The translations under genes and the position numbers were made by a program. Under the pieces are notes generated by a model, which ran no database searches, was not told the DNA's origin, and was given only the letters and a program-made list of their open reading frames with translations. From Thalassobaculum_A sp040219215 (GTDB taxonomy: Bacteria; Pseudomonadota; Alphaproteobacteria; Thalassobaculales; Thalassobaculaceae), in the NCBI RefSeq assembly GCF_040219215.1, contig NZ_JAVJSX010000008.1:124001-188000 (forward strand): a stretch of 64,000 nt of DNA, written 5' to 3'. Positions 33,322 to 42,839 of this stretch are shown piece after piece (position 1 is the stretch's first letter; every line of letters starts with the position of its first letter).

Positions 33322-34053
33322 ATGGATTACGATCGCAAATACATGAGCCGGGCCGATGCCGACGTCGCCCAGTACGACGTCGGTCTGCGCCAGTATATGC
33401 TCGGCGTGTACAACCACATGGTGTCGGCCTTGGCCTTTACCGGCATCGTCGCATACGCGACGACGTTGCTGGCGGTGCAGGACGGCGCGATGACGTCGTT
33501 CGGCATGGCGCTCTACGGGTCGCCGCTGAAATGGGTCGTGATGCTGGCGCCGCTTGGCATGGTGTTCCTGCTGTCGGCACGCATCAGTTCGATGTCGCTG
33601 GGCAGCGCCCGGGTATCGTTCTACGTGTTCGCGGCGCTGATGGGTCTGTCGCTGTCCTCGATCTTCCTGGTCTTTACCGGTGAGAGCGTGGCACGGGTGT
33701 TCTTCATCACCGCTGCGGCGTTCGGCGGGTTGAGCCTGTACGGCTACACCACCAAGAAGGACCTGTCGGGCTTCGGGTCGTTCCTGATCATGGGCCTGTT
33801 CGGGATCATCATCGCCTCGATCGTGAACATTTTCCTGGCGTCGTCGGCGCTGCAGTTCGCGATCTCGGTAATCGGCGTGCTGGTGTTCGCCGGGCTGACG
33901 GCCTACGACACCCAGCGCATCAAGGAGATGTACAACGAGATCGACGCTTCAGACATCGCCGGCAAGAAGGCGATCATGGGCGCGCTGTCGCTTTACCTGA
34001 ACTTCATCAACATGTTCGTTCTGCTGCTGCAGCTGTTCGGCAATCGCGAGTAG
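33322..34053 (+). CDS. Bax inhibitor-1/YccA family membrane protein
   Basis: This 243-residue protein has about seven transmembrane helices of the BI-1 (TMBIM) family. The N-terminus is soluble (YMSRADADVAQYDVGLRQYMLGVYNHM), and the conserved GLTAYDTQRIKEMY segment near the end contains an aspartate important in the family pH sensor. Bacterial members are proton-sensitive leak channels or protease-associated proteins. The ATG at 33322 is seven bases after AGAGG; a longer frame upstream is unsupported. A strong terminator follows. Confidence 0.9.
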   Translation: MDYDRKYMSRADADVAQYDVGLRQYMLGVYNHMVSALAFTGIVAYATTLLAVQDGAMTSFGMALYGSPLKWVVMLAPLGMVFLLSARISSMSLGSARVSFYVFAALMGLSLSSIFLVFTGESVARVFFITAAAFGGLSLYGYTTKKDLSGFGSFLIMGLFGIIIASIVNIFLASSALQFAISVIGVLVFAGLTAYDTQRIKEMYNEIDASDIAGKKAIMGALSLYLNFINMFVLLLQLFGNRE

Positions 34054-34078
34054 CGCGGCCGACACTCTCCGGGCTCAG

Positions 34079-34108
34079 GGCCCCGCCGGGAAACCGGCGG
34101 GGCCTTTT
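34079..34108 (+). terminator. intrinsic terminator
   Basis: GGCCCCGCCGG (34079-34089), a GAAA loop and CCGGCGGGGCC (34094-34104) form a perfect 11-bp stem followed by TTTT (34105-34108). It is 25 bases after the BI-1 gene and is the best canonical terminator in the window. Confidence 0.9.
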
Positions 34109-34209
34109 GCGTTGACGCTTCCGTTGCGTCGGCACGCTTTCGGCTGACTTGATCCCTCCAAGTCTTTAGAATGCCGATGCTCAGGGTGGGGATCGGGCGA
34201 GGGCGTCGA

Positions 34210-34656
34210 ATGTCGAAGAGTCTGTACGAGGTGCATACGCTGAAGGGGGGGCAGTGGGTCATCGATTCCACCTATCCCGACCGCGAAGCCTCGATGGAGG
34301 TCGCCAAGGCGTTGCATGGCGAGAAGCGCTTCGATGGCATCAAGGTGATCAAGGACACCTTTGACGCCAAGAGCGGCCAGGGAAAAGAGATCGTCGTCTA
34401 CGACACCTCCAAGGCCCCTCGGGAAAAGGCGCCGCCGCCGCAATCGCCGGCCGCCAAGACGGCGGAAGCATCGGCCGCGGCCGCCAGCGCGGCTCCTCCT
34501 GCTGCCGCCGGCCGGGCACCGGCGAAGAAGGCGAAGAATCAGGATGTCTCGGTCGCCATCAAGGCCGTGTTGTGGCTGACGCTGATCCTGGTCGGTGGCT
34601 TGGGAGTGCTGTTCCTTATCACCAAGGCCGGCGATCTGATGGGCAAGGGATTCTGA
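34210..34656 (+). CDS. hypothetical protein with single C-terminal membrane helix
   Basis: This 148-residue protein has an N-terminal globular part (SLYEVHTLKGGQWVIDSTYPDREAS..., KEIVVYDTSKAP), an Ala/Pro/Lys-rich linker (about 76-115), and a hydrophobic helix near the C-terminus (AVLWLTLILVGGLGVLFLI). It is therefore probably tail-anchored in the inner membrane. I do not recognise a named family. I chose the ATG at 34210, where the folded-looking sequence begins. Confidence 0.7.
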   Translation: MSKSLYEVHTLKGGQWVIDSTYPDREASMEVAKALHGEKRFDGIKVIKDTFDAKSGQGKEIVVYDTSKAPREKAPPPQSPAAKTAEASAAAASAAPPAAAGRAPAKKAKNQDVSVAIKAVLWLTLILVGGLGVLFLITKAGDLMGKGF

Positions 34657-34686
34657 GACGGGTGCAGACGCAGCCGCTAGCCGGGA

Positions 34687-35181
34687 CTACGGCCAGGAAG
34701 CATCGACCCGTTGCATGCCGGCCTGCTCGAAGTAGGCGTCGTAGTCGGTCGGGGGACCGGCAAGGGCGTGTATCAGCCTTACCAGGCTGTATTGGGTGGT
34801 CGGAATAGAGACCGGTGCGTTCCAGTCCCGCGGCATTGGCAGCAGGCAGCGGTTGCGGTCGACCGACACCACGATCTCCCGAAACGACAGCCTGCCCTCG
34901 ATGAAGATATCGAGGTAGCGTGTTCGTGCGTTCTCCTGCGCGAACGGGTGGCCGTCGGGCAGAACGTAGGATCCCTGTTCGACCATGCCATACGCCATGC
35001 TCAGCGCGAGGTCGGGCTTGTAGCTGAAGGCCACCAGGTGCTCGTCGGAGTCCAGGCGGTCGCGGCTTCCTTCGGCGCCGGCGATCTCGACAATGCGGTG
35101 CCGGAATGTGGGGCGGAACAGGATTGTCCAATCCTCCACCGCGCTGCCGGCGATGGTTTCCAGCAGGTCACGCAGATTCAT
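34687..35181 (-). CDS. hypothetical protein
   Basis: This 164-residue soluble protein has no recognised domain. Visible features are an N-terminal helix (MNLRDLLETIAGSAVEDWTI), a predicted beta-rich middle (YLDIFIEGRLSFREIVVSVDRNRCLLP) and a short C-terminal helix. It follows a second small hypothetical gene on the same strand by 15 bases, so the two are probably co-transcribed. Confidence 0.6.
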   Translation of the reverse strand: MNLRDLLETIAGSAVEDWTILFRPTFRHRIVEIAGAEGSRDRLDSDEHLVAFSYKPDLALSMAYGMVEQGSYVLPDGHPFAQENARTRYLDIFIEGRLSFREIVVSVDRNRCLLPMPRDWNAPVSIPTTQYSLVRLIHALAGPPTDYDAYFEQAGMQRVDASWP

Positions 35182-35196
35182 GACGCCAGCCCGTTG

Positions 35197-35556
35197 TCAC
35201 GTCGACTCCAGGCGCCGGTCGTGCGGATCGCGCTTCGGCCATTCCGGAACCGCCTTGCCGGTGACCTCCTGCAGAACGGTGCGGGCGTTCTCGATGATCA
35301 TGCGCGACTTCGCTGAGATCCTGGGGCTGTCCTCGATAGCGGCCACGACCTCCGGCTGCGAGACGATAAGCATCAGTTCATCCAGGCTTTCGCACAAGTC
35401 GACCGAGCCGGCGATGATACGCGCATTGCCGTCCCGTTCCTCCGGCTTGCCGGCCCAGGACATGGTTCCGACCTGCCCCGGGGAGCCACCACGGCTGTAG
35501 GACCAGAGTTCGCCGTTCGGCCGGATTTTCCAAGGCCCGGAAGTATAGCGTGGCAC
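35197..35556 (-). CDS. small hypothetical protein with a phage-like NAR-I-I-A motif
   Basis: This 119-residue protein starts at a GTG (35554-35556) placed four bases after AAGGAGG. The frame GPWKIRPNGELW ... ERDGNARIIAGSVDLCESLDELM resembles small proteins, frequent in phages and prophages, with the pattern GPWxVxPxG ... NARLIAAAPDLLEALE. No phage genes surround it, so it may be a domesticated relic. The function is unknown. Confidence 0.65.
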   Translation of the reverse strand: MPRYTSGPWKIRPNGELWSYSRGGSPGQVGTMSWAGKPEERDGNARIIAGSVDLCESLDELMLIVSQPEVVAAIEDSPRISAKSRMIIENARTVLQEVTGKAVPEWPKRDPHDRRLEST

Positions 35557-35712
35557 TGCGACCTCCTTCGCTCGAGCGGTGAAATGGTATCGGGCGTCCC
35601 GGCGGTTAACAATCGGTACCCCGATCGGGAAGGCCCATGCAGCCACGTTATCATGATTCCTATTGGCCCGGACGTTTGTTACCATGCGACTTGATGCAAG
35701 GAGGGGAAGCTT

Positions 35713-36480
35713 TTGGTTCGACTGATTTTGGCGACGATGCTGGCTGTCTCACTGAGCGCCTGTGGTGCCGACACGCTGTTGCAGTCGTCCGACGCCCGGC
35801 GCGCGGAGATCGAAGCGGCGGTAACCGATGTGCTGCGGGCCGAAAAGGGATGGCAGACCGAGTTCATCGAACGTCGCACCGAAACCATGATGGTCGAGCA
35901 GAAGGAGAACGCCGCACGTACCCAGGAGATAGCCCTGCGTATGAAGGCGTTTGAGGATCGTCTCGACGACATCGCCCGCAAGGTTCCATCGGTTGCCGAC
36001 CCGGGGTTTGGCCGGAGCCGCCCGACCGCCGCGCAAACGGCCCCGCCACCGGTTGTCGACACTGCGGAGATGGTGGCGCTCAGACGCGATCTGGATGCGA
36101 TGACCGGTGCGGTCGCTCAACTGCTGGCGCAACGCGAAGGCGCGGACGCCGAAGTCCGGGCCCGGTTTGAGCGGCTCGAGCTGCGCACCAGTACTTTGGC
36201 GTGGCCCGAGTCGGATGGCAGCCGTGGCGTGCACCTCGCATCGTACAAGACTCACGAGGCCGCACTCGGCGGCTGGGAGGTTCTGCAGTCCCGCTACCGG
36301 AGCGCGTTCGGCTCGGAACCGCCGACGTTCATCGAAGTGGAGACGGTGGCCGGTCGCTTCGTTCGCCTGTTCGTCGGCGTGGGGTTGAGCGAGCGGGAAA
36401 TGCTCACCATCCGGGACATCGTTCGCAGGGGCGGCGACTACGCCATGGTCCTTCCGCTTCCGTCCGTGCCGGAGAGCTGA
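35713..36480 (+). CDS. lipoprotein with SPOR domain
   Basis: This 255-residue protein has a lipoprotein signal (LSAC, lipidated C17). The middle is helical and charged (about 25-90 and 115-150) with a Pro/Ala hinge between. The C-terminal SPOR domain (GVHLASYKTHEAALGGWEVLQSRY ... to the end, about 180-250) binds denuded peptidoglycan. It starts at a TTG (35713) after AAGGAGGGG. A role at the division site or in cell-wall remodelling is inferred from the domain. Confidence 0.8.
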   Translation: MVRLILATMLAVSLSACGADTLLQSSDARRAEIEAAVTDVLRAEKGWQTEFIERRTETMMVEQKENAARTQEIALRMKAFEDRLDDIARKVPSVADPGFGRSRPTAAQTAPPPVVDTAEMVALRRDLDAMTGAVAQLLAQREGADAEVRARFERLELRTSTLAWPESDGSRGVHLASYKTHEAALGGWEVLQSRYRSAFGSEPPTFIEVETVAGRFVRLFVGVGLSEREMLTIRDIVRRGGDYAMVLPLPSVPES

Positions 36481-36495
36481 CGCCCGGCTAACGGC

Positions 36496-38712
36496 CTACC
36501 GGCGGCTGGCGAACGGAAGCGTGCGGTCGACACGGTTCTGCACGGCTGCAAACGGGAAGAGGATGCTGACGACGGTGCCCTGGTCGGTCTCGCTATGGAT
36601 TTCGATTGTGCCGCCGTGCAGCTCCATGAAGCGACGCACCAGCGGCAGCCCGAGACCAGCTCCCTCGTAGCTGCGGCCGAGGCCGGAATGCAGCTGCGAG
36701 AACGGCTCGAACGCCGCCGAGATCTTTCCGGCCGGCATGCCGATCCCCTGGTCGATCACCTTCAGACCGGTTCCGCCCGCAGTCTCCAGGAACTCGACGA
36801 TGACCTCGGAGTTCGGGTGGGAGAACTTCACCGCGTTGCCGATGACATTGAGAACGACTTGCCGGAGACGCTGTTCATCGGCATGGATCGGGGGTGCATC
36901 GAACGGAACCACGTTGCGCAGGGTGATGTTCGCCTCGTTGGCGCGCTGACGCAGCAGGCGAATGCAACTGTCGACCATGCCGTGGGCGCCGATCGCCTGG
37001 ATATCGAGGTCGATCTTGCCGGCCTCAACCCGGGTGATGTCGAGGATGTCGTTGATGACGCCGAGCAGGTGCTCGCCGCTCTGCCGAATGTCCCGGGCGT
37101 AGCCGACGTATCGGGCGCTCAGCGGGCCGAAACGTTCTTCGGCCATCAGGTCCGAAAAGCCGATGACGGCGTTGAGCGGCGTCCGCAGCTCGTGGCTCAT
37201 GTTGGCCAGGAACGTGCTTTTGGCATGGTTGGCAGTCTCGGCGGCGACCTTGGCGGTCTGCAGATCGCGTGCTGTCCGGCGGAGCTCGGTGATGTCGGTG
37301 TAGGTGGTGACGAACCCGCCGCCGGGCAGTGGCTGGCCGCGGACTTCGAGAACGGTGCCGTCAGGCCGGACGCGCTCGATCACGTGCGGCTCGAACCGTC
37401 GCGCGTTTGCCACGGCCTGTTCGACGACCGCGTCGACGTCCACATCGCCGTACTCACCCCGCTCGGCGTTGTAGCGCATGAAATCCTCGAAGGAGTCGCC
37501 AAGCTGGAATCGCTCCGAGGGGAAGCCGAGCAGTTCCAGGAACCGTTCGTTGAACGCGACCACCTTCAGGTTGGCGTCGACCACGCTGATCCCCTGGGTC
37601 AGGGTCTCGAAGGTCGTCTCGAGCAACGCGTTGCTTGCCGCGATTTCGCGGCGCGCGGTCACCTCGTCGGTGACGTCGGACCCGGTGCCACGGTAGCCGA
37701 CGAACTCCCCGGCAACGTCGAATATGGGCTTGCCGTTGATCCGGAAGTAGCGGTTCCCACGGGTCGGATGCCGGAAGGCGTACTCGAAACCCTGGAACGC
37801 TCGACGGGCGTTCAGATCGCTCAGGTGACTGCGCCAATACTCGGTCTGTTCGACGATCGCGATGTCCGAGCGGGTCTTGCCCAGCAAGGTATGCGTCGGG
37901 GCACCGACGACCTGCGCGACACGGTCGGACAGGTAGGTGAACCGCAGCTCAGCGTCGGTCTCCCAGATCCAGTCGGCAGCCATCTCCGCCACATCGCGGA
38001 ACCGCACTTCACGATCTCGGATCGCTTGCTGGGCTGCGGTCAATCGGCGATGGGTTCGGTATCCGAGCACCCCGACAAGGGCGGCCAGCACGACCCCGAA
38101 ACCGGCAAGTCCCGCATACAGCATCGTCGTGATGCCGCGCGCGGCCGTCCCCAGCTCTCTCGCGAATCGGTCCTCCCAGGCGTTGAGCCGGGTATTGATC
38201 TCATCGATGGCACGAAGCGCCTCCGCGGAGTCGAACGAGGTGTCGCGATGCAGTCGCTCGGCCAAGGCCTCCAGGTTCTGAACCTCACGATCGGCTCGGC
38301 GCCAGACGTCGACGGCGGGCTTGAAGAGAGGGGCGTCGCTGAACGCGCGGAACAGCCAGGCAATGCCCGGCGTGTCGCGCGGGTGGTTCCTGCCTTCGAT
38401 CAGAAACGGGTAGCTGTTCTGGATCGGAATATCGCTCTCTTCCAGGATCTCCCGGGCCACGCGATCGCTGCTCGGCACATGAATGCGCCGCCGGAAGTCG
38501 TTGTAATCCTCCTCGGAGCGGGTAACGGCGAACCGTCGCAACGCCGCCACGGCATTCAGGTGCCCGGTCGCATAGAACGTGCCGCCACTGGCGTAGCTGC
38601 GGGCAATGTTGACGGTTGCAATGCCCCCGATTCCCGCAGCAATGATGATCACAAGCATGGCCAGCATCGCTGCGATCAACGTGGCCAGAGTCCTTGTCGT
38701 CGAGATGAGCAT
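36496..38712 (-). CDS. membrane histidine kinase with two PAS domains
   Basis: This 738-residue sensor has transmembrane helices at about 11-33 and 197-219 bounding a periplasmic helical domain, PAS domain 1 (about 236-350), a second PAS_7-type domain (about 362-478), HisKA with phospho-acceptor H507 in NMSHELRTPLN, and HATPase_c (N, G1, G2 boxes; IGNAVKFS, DQGIGMP, GAGLGLPL). There is no receiver domain and no adjacent response regulator, so its partner is elsewhere. The leader contains a 7-bp hairpin (ACCCTCA/TGAGGGT, 38725-38743). Confidence 0.92.
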   Translation of the reverse strand: MLISTTRTLATLIAAMLAMLVIIIAAGIGGIATVNIARSYASGGTFYATGHLNAVAALRRFAVTRSEEDYNDFRRRIHVPSSDRVAREILEESDIPIQNSYPFLIEGRNHPRDTPGIAWLFRAFSDAPLFKPAVDVWRRADREVQNLEALAERLHRDTSFDSAEALRAIDEINTRLNAWEDRFARELGTAARGITTMLYAGLAGFGVVLAALVGVLGYRTHRRLTAAQQAIRDREVRFRDVAEMAADWIWETDAELRFTYLSDRVAQVVGAPTHTLLGKTRSDIAIVEQTEYWRSHLSDLNARRAFQGFEYAFRHPTRGNRYFRINGKPIFDVAGEFVGYRGTGSDVTDEVTARREIAASNALLETTFETLTQGISVVDANLKVVAFNERFLELLGFPSERFQLGDSFEDFMRYNAERGEYGDVDVDAVVEQAVANARRFEPHVIERVRPDGTVLEVRGQPLPGGGFVTTYTDITELRRTARDLQTAKVAAETANHAKSTFLANMSHELRTPLNAVIGFSDLMAEERFGPLSARYVGYARDIRQSGEHLLGVINDILDITRVEAGKIDLDIQAIGAHGMVDSCIRLLRQRANEANITLRNVVPFDAPPIHADEQRLRQVVLNVIGNAVKFSHPNSEVIVEFLETAGGTGLKVIDQGIGMPAGKISAAFEPFSQLHSGLGRSYEGAGLGLPLVRRFMELHGGTIEIHSETDQGTVVSILFPFAAVQNRVDRTLPFASRR

Positions 38713-38877
38713 ATCGTCGTCGCCACCCTCAGTGCGTGAGGGTCACCATGCCCGAGACTCGTTGTCGAAAGGTTAAGAAACTACGAACACAAAGTGGAAA
38801 TTTCTCGTAAAAGACGAGCGAATTGCTCCAGGTTCGGGTCGATGCTGCCACAGCTTCGCGAGATCAACCCGTTTCAC

Positions 38878-40056
38878 TCACGCCCGACCGGCCAGCACTT
38901 CTGCTGCAGCCGCCAGGCCGGCGGCCTCGTCGGCTCGCCCGCCAAGGTCGCGCGTTGCCGATGCAAGGTGATGCAGGTCGGTCAGCACGTCGCCTTCGCT
39001 GACGGCGCCCATCGTCCCGATCCGGATCATGCGGTGCTTCAGGTTCTCGAACCGGGTCCCGGCAATGATGGTGTTGTAGCCGTCGGCAAGCCGGTCGATC
39101 AGCGCCGTTGCATCAATGCCGTCCGGCGTTTCCAGCACCACCACGGTGGGACTTGTCGGCGCTTTGGGGAACAGGGTGAAACCCATGGCAACCGCTCCCG
39201 CGGTCAACGCCGAAGACAGCCGGCGGTGCCGGGCCAGCGTGACATCCAGCCCTTCCTCGCCGATCATCGTCAGGGCCTCGTGCAGCGCCGTCATCATGGT
39301 GACCGGAGCGGTGTAGGTCGGCTCGCCCTTCTCGGAGTTGGGCCGGAACCGCCGGTAGTCGAAATAGCTGCGAGGGCCGCGGTCATCGCGCTGGATGGCA
39401 TCCCAGGCCTTGTCGCTGACCGAGGCGAGGGCGAGGCCCGGCGGACACATCAGCGCCTTCTGCGACGCCGAGACCACGACGTCGACCTGCCAGTCGTCCT
39501 GCCTCATCTCGGCCCCGGCCAACCCGCTGACCGAGTCGACGGCGAACAGCGCCGGCGTACGGGCGACAATGGCGCCCAACGCCTTCAGATCGGTCAGAAC
39601 CCCGGTGGAGCTCTCGCTGTGCACCCCGAAAACCGCGGCGTACTCCTTGGCTTTCAGCGCACGCTCCACGCCTTCGAGATCGACGGCTTCGCCGGGGCCG
39701 GTCACCACCTCGTCGACCTCGGCGCCCACGGCCTCGGCCAATCGCCGGAACACCGGTCCCCATTGGCCGTTGGTCGCGATCAGCACGCGCTTGCCAGGGC
39801 CGGCAACGTTCACGACCGCCGATTCCATCGCCCCGATCCCGGTTGCGGCGAATAGATGGGGTTCGGCGCCGGCGCGTCCGAGAATTGGCTTCAGCCGGGC
39901 CTGGATGTCGCGGAACCGCTCCAGAAATTCCGGGCCCCGATGGGCGATCATCGGACGGGCGAGGGCACGCAGGACCCGTTCGGGAACCGCGGTCGGGCCG
40001 GGAAGGCGCAGGCGGTAGGGCACGGCGTCGCCGGAGACTGGAAGGCGGGAGCTCAT
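38878..40056 (-). CDS. class V aminotransferase (alanine/serine-glyoxylate type)
   Basis: This 392-residue fold-type I PLP enzyme has the Schiff-base lysine K200 in VVSASQKALMCPPG and the cofactor-binding D174 in FAVDSVSGLAG. Early motifs LPGPTAVPERVLRAL and HRGPEFLERF, and TNGQWG, are typical of serine-glyoxylate/alanine-glyoxylate aminotransferases; phosphonate transaminase is less likely. The ATG at 40054-40056 is preceded by GAGGG. A CTCGT-N5-ACGAG inverted repeat (38804-38818) lies 60 bases after the stop and may help end the transcript. Confidence 0.87.
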   Translation of the reverse strand: MSSRLPVSGDAVPYRLRLPGPTAVPERVLRALARPMIAHRGPEFLERFRDIQARLKPILGRAGAEPHLFAATGIGAMESAVVNVAGPGKRVLIATNGQWGPVFRRLAEAVGAEVDEVVTGPGEAVDLEGVERALKAKEYAAVFGVHSESSTGVLTDLKALGAIVARTPALFAVDSVSGLAGAEMRQDDWQVDVVVSASQKALMCPPGLALASVSDKAWDAIQRDDRGPRSYFDYRRFRPNSEKGEPTYTAPVTMMTALHEALTMIGEEGLDVTLARHRRLSSALTAGAVAMGFTLFPKAPTSPTVVVLETPDGIDATALIDRLADGYNTIIAGTRFENLKHRMIRIGTMGAVSEGDVLTDLHHLASATRDLGGRADEAAGLAAAAEVLAGRA

Positions 40057-40190
40057 GTTGCGGGAACCCTCGATGGCAGGAACCGGTATCGAAGCAGGAG
40101 CCGCGGCAACGCGCAACGCCATCATGGAGCCGCGCACGAGTTCCCGGCTACAGTCGTGCCGGAAAAACTGTTCGGGCGAGGACCTTGACG

Positions 40191-40940
40191 ATGGATCTGG
40201 GACTGAAGGGCAAGCGCGTGGTGGTGACCGGTGGTACCCGCGGCATCGGCTTCGCGATCGCGGAGGCTTGCGCTGCGGAAGGTGCGGCGGTGTCGGTTTG
40301 CGCGCGCGGAGCAGACGGGGTGGCCGCGGCGGTAGAGCGGCTCAAGTCCCATGGTGCGGCGGTGCATGGCGGCGCCTGCGATGTCGGAGATCCGGACGCG
40401 ATCGCCCGCTACGTGGCGGACGCGGCGAAAGCGCTGGGCGGCATCGATGCGCTGGTCAACAACCCGTCGGGCTTCGGGTCGACCGATGACGAGGAGGGCT
40501 GGAAGCGTGGCCTCGACGTCGACCTGATGGGCGTGGTGCGCGCCACCTGGGCAGCGGCGCCGCACCTCGGGAAGTCCGGCGCCGGCGCGGTGCTCAACAT
40601 CTCGTCGATCTCCGGCATCGGTCCTTCCGGCAACATCCCGTACGGTGCCGTCAAAGCGGCGGTCATCCAGCTTACCCAATCGCACGCGCTCAGCTACGCC
40701 AAGCAGCGCATCCGGGTGAACTGCATCGCGCCGGGCTCGATCGAGTTCCCGGGCGGGGTCTGGGCGCGCCGGAAGGCGGAGACGCCGGAGGTCTACAACC
40801 GGACGTTCGCCACCATCCCGTTCGGCCGCATGGGCACGCCCGAGGAAGTCGCACGGGTCGGTGCGTTCCTGTTGTCCGATGCCGCCTCGTGGGTGACCGG
40901 CCAGACGATCAGCGTGGATGGCGGCCAGAATCTGACTTGA
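40191..40940 (+). CDS. SDR family oxidoreductase
   Basis: This 249-residue classical SDR has TGGTRGIG (14-21), NNPSG where NNAG is usual, serines in NISSISGIGPSG and catalytic Y in PYGAVKAA. The segment CIAPGSIEFPGGVWARRK resembles 3-oxoacyl-ACP reductase-like proteins of unknown substrate. The ATG is at 40191; upstream in-frame sequence lies over the divergent aminotransferase and is not coding. It is convergent with mtgA, 10 bases apart. Confidence 0.85.
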   Translation: MDLGLKGKRVVVTGGTRGIGFAIAEACAAEGAAVSVCARGADGVAAAVERLKSHGAAVHGGACDVGDPDAIARYVADAAKALGGIDALVNNPSGFGSTDDEEGWKRGLDVDLMGVVRATWAAAPHLGKSGAGAVLNISSISGIGPSGNIPYGAVKAAVIQLTQSHALSYAKQRIRVNCIAPGSIEFPGGVWARRKAETPEVYNRTFATIPFGRMGTPEEVARVGAFLLSDAASWVTGQTISVDGGQNLT

Positions 40941-40950
40941 CCCCCGAAGA

Positions 40951-41619
40951 TCATCCGCCCGGCGCGCAGTCGAGCAACGGTCCGAGTTGGCGCGTCCGGC
41001 GTTCGATGATCGCTGTGCGGCGGGCGACGTACTCGCCCGGACGGCTGGCCGACCATTTCAGCGGGCTCGGTAGAACGGCGGCCAGCCGGGCGGATTCACG
41101 ATTGCTCAGCGTGGCTGCAGGCTTGCCGAAGTGGTGCTGGGCGGCCGCTTCCGCCCCGTAGATGCCGTCACCCCACTCCACGATGTTCAGGTAGACCTCC
41201 AGGATCCGCTGCTTGGACCAGACCGTTTCGATCAGCAGGGTAAGCGGAAACTCCAGCACCTTGCGCACCGCATGGCGGTCCGGCCAAAGGAACAGGTTCT
41301 TGGCGGTCTGCATGGTGATCGTCGACCCGCCGCCGGCCCGTTCGCCTTCGGAATAGGCTTCGACCGCTGCCGACAGCGATTGCCAGTCGATGCCCCAATG
41401 CTGACAGAATAGATTGTCCTCGGCGGCGATGACCGCCCGTGGCAAGCTGGGCGCAATGTCGGCCAGCGGAACCCAGCGACGGTCGATCGGCGCATCGCGC
41501 AACAGCATCAGCGGCGTGACCGGCGGCGGCAGGAACCGATAGGCCAGGACCGTCAGCACCGGCAGCGCAACGATGACCGCCAGTACCGCGAGTATCCAGC
41601 GTCGCAGCGATCGGATCAT
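40951..41619 (-). CDS. mtgA: monofunctional peptidoglycan glycosyltransferase
   Basis: This 222-residue GT51 enzyme polymerises lipid II glycan strands. It has an N-terminal membrane anchor (about 8-28), catalytic E67 in AAEDNLFCQHWGID and the family motif GGSTITMQTAKNLFLW (97-112); KVLEFPLTLLIE and KQRILEVYLNIVEWG complete motifs 3-5. It lacks a transpeptidase domain, which identifies MtgA rather than a class A PBP. Confidence 0.94.
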   Translation of the reverse strand: MIRSLRRWILAVLAVIVALPVLTVLAYRFLPPPVTPLMLLRDAPIDRRWVPLADIAPSLPRAVIAAEDNLFCQHWGIDWQSLSAAVEAYSEGERAGGGSTITMQTAKNLFLWPDRHAVRKVLEFPLTLLIETVWSKQRILEVYLNIVEWGDGIYGAEAAAQHHFGKPAATLSNRESARLAAVLPSPLKWSASRPGEYVARRTAIIERRTRQLGPLLDCAPGG

Positions 41620-41783
41620 GCCAGGTGAGGTGCCCCCTTGGTCGCAGCGCTGTCGGTCGGAAAGGTTCCCGTCGTCACGCCGTTCGCGATCCCATATAAA
41701 GGTTGCGGCGGCGGTGTGCCATTCCCCGGTTGGAGTGCGTGCCGGGTGCCAGCAAGCGCACAGTGTCCAAGCCGGAGTGGCCC

Positions 41784-42815
41784 ATGCCCATCGACGCGTT
41801 CCTGACAGGTACCAACATCGCGCTGGTCGTTCTGGCCGTCGCCATTGGCGTGCTGGTGGTCAAGGGCATCAAGATTGTCCCGCAGGGCCAGGAATGGACG
41901 GTCGAGCGGTTTGGGCGCTACGTGCGCACGCTGCCGCCGGGTCTGGGGTTGATCAATCCGCTGTTCAGCAAGGTGGGCCGCCGCATCAACATGATGGAGA
42001 ACGTGCTCGACGTACCCGAACAGGACGTGATCACCCGTGACAACGCGTCGGTCACCGTCGACGCCATCGTTTTCTATCAAGTGGTTGACGCTCGGCGCGC
42101 CGCCTACGAGGTGCGCGAGCTGGAGCGCGCCCTGACCAACCTCGCGCTGACCAACATCCGCTCGGTGCTCGGCAACACCGATCTGGACGAGGCGCTGTCG
42201 TCGCGCGAGGACATGAACCGCAAGATCCTCCACACCATGGACGAGGCGACCGACCCCTGGGGCACCAAGATCACCCGGGTCGAGATCAAGGACATTTCAC
42301 CGCCGCAGGACCTGCTGGACGCCATGGGCGCGCAGATGAAGGCCGAGCGCGAGAAGCGCGCGCTCATCCTGGAAGCCCAGGGGTACCGGCAGTCGCAGAT
42401 CGAGCGGGCCGAAGGCGACAAGCAATCGAAGATCCTGAAGGCCGAAGGCGACCTGGAAGCCGCCCGTCGCGAGGCCGAAGCCCGCGAACGGCTGGCGGAG
42501 GCCGAAGCAAATGCCACGGAATCCGTGGCGAAGGCGATCAACAAGGGTGGCCGAGACGCGGTGAACTACTTCGTCGCCCAGAAGTACACCGAGGCGCTGG
42601 CCGAGTTCGCGCGGTCGTCGAACCAGAAGACCGTCTTCCTGCCGCTGGAGGCGTCCAGCCTGCTCGGCTCGATTGGCGGTATCCGCGAACTGCTGAGCGA
42701 GCTCGGCCCGGACAGCGGAGGGTCGGGCGCTGGCGGTTCCGGGGGGGCGCGGCCTGCTGCCCGTCGCGGCTCGGCGCCAACGATATCTCCCCCCGCGACG
42801 CCGCCGCGGAGCTGA
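41784..42815 (+). CDS. SPFH/band 7 (stomatin-like) membrane protein
   Basis: This 343-residue protein has one N-terminal membrane helix (about 9-29), an SPFH domain starting KIVPQGQEWTVERFGRY, and a coiled coil rich in Glu/Arg/Ala (about 190-260, EAQGYRQSQIERAEGDKQS). The C-terminus is a Gly/Ser/Pro-rich tail. It belongs to the QmcA/stomatin type and forms membrane scaffolds with its NfeD partner, which is encoded next. The ATG at 41784 follows GGAGTGGCCC. Confidence 0.9.
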   Translation: MPIDAFLTGTNIALVVLAVAIGVLVVKGIKIVPQGQEWTVERFGRYVRTLPPGLGLINPLFSKVGRRINMMENVLDVPEQDVITRDNASVTVDAIVFYQVVDARRAAYEVRELERALTNLALTNIRSVLGNTDLDEALSSREDMNRKILHTMDEATDPWGTKITRVEIKDISPPQDLLDAMGAQMKAEREKRALILEAQGYRQSQIERAEGDKQSKILKAEGDLEAARREAEARERLAEAEANATESVAKAINKGGRDAVNYFVAQKYTEALAEFARSSNQKTVFLPLEASSLLGSIGGIRELLSELGPDSGGSGAGGSGGARPAARRGSAPTISPPATPPRS

Positions 42816-42839
42816 TCGAGTGGCGGAGGACAGACGCGC

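Noticed and set aside
36595..38739. A 714-codon open frame antisense to the PAS histidine kinase
   Set aside because: Its composition (Gln, His, Asp, Gly and Val rich with no domain) is that of a mirror frame in GC-rich DNA; the kinase on the other strand has full domain support.
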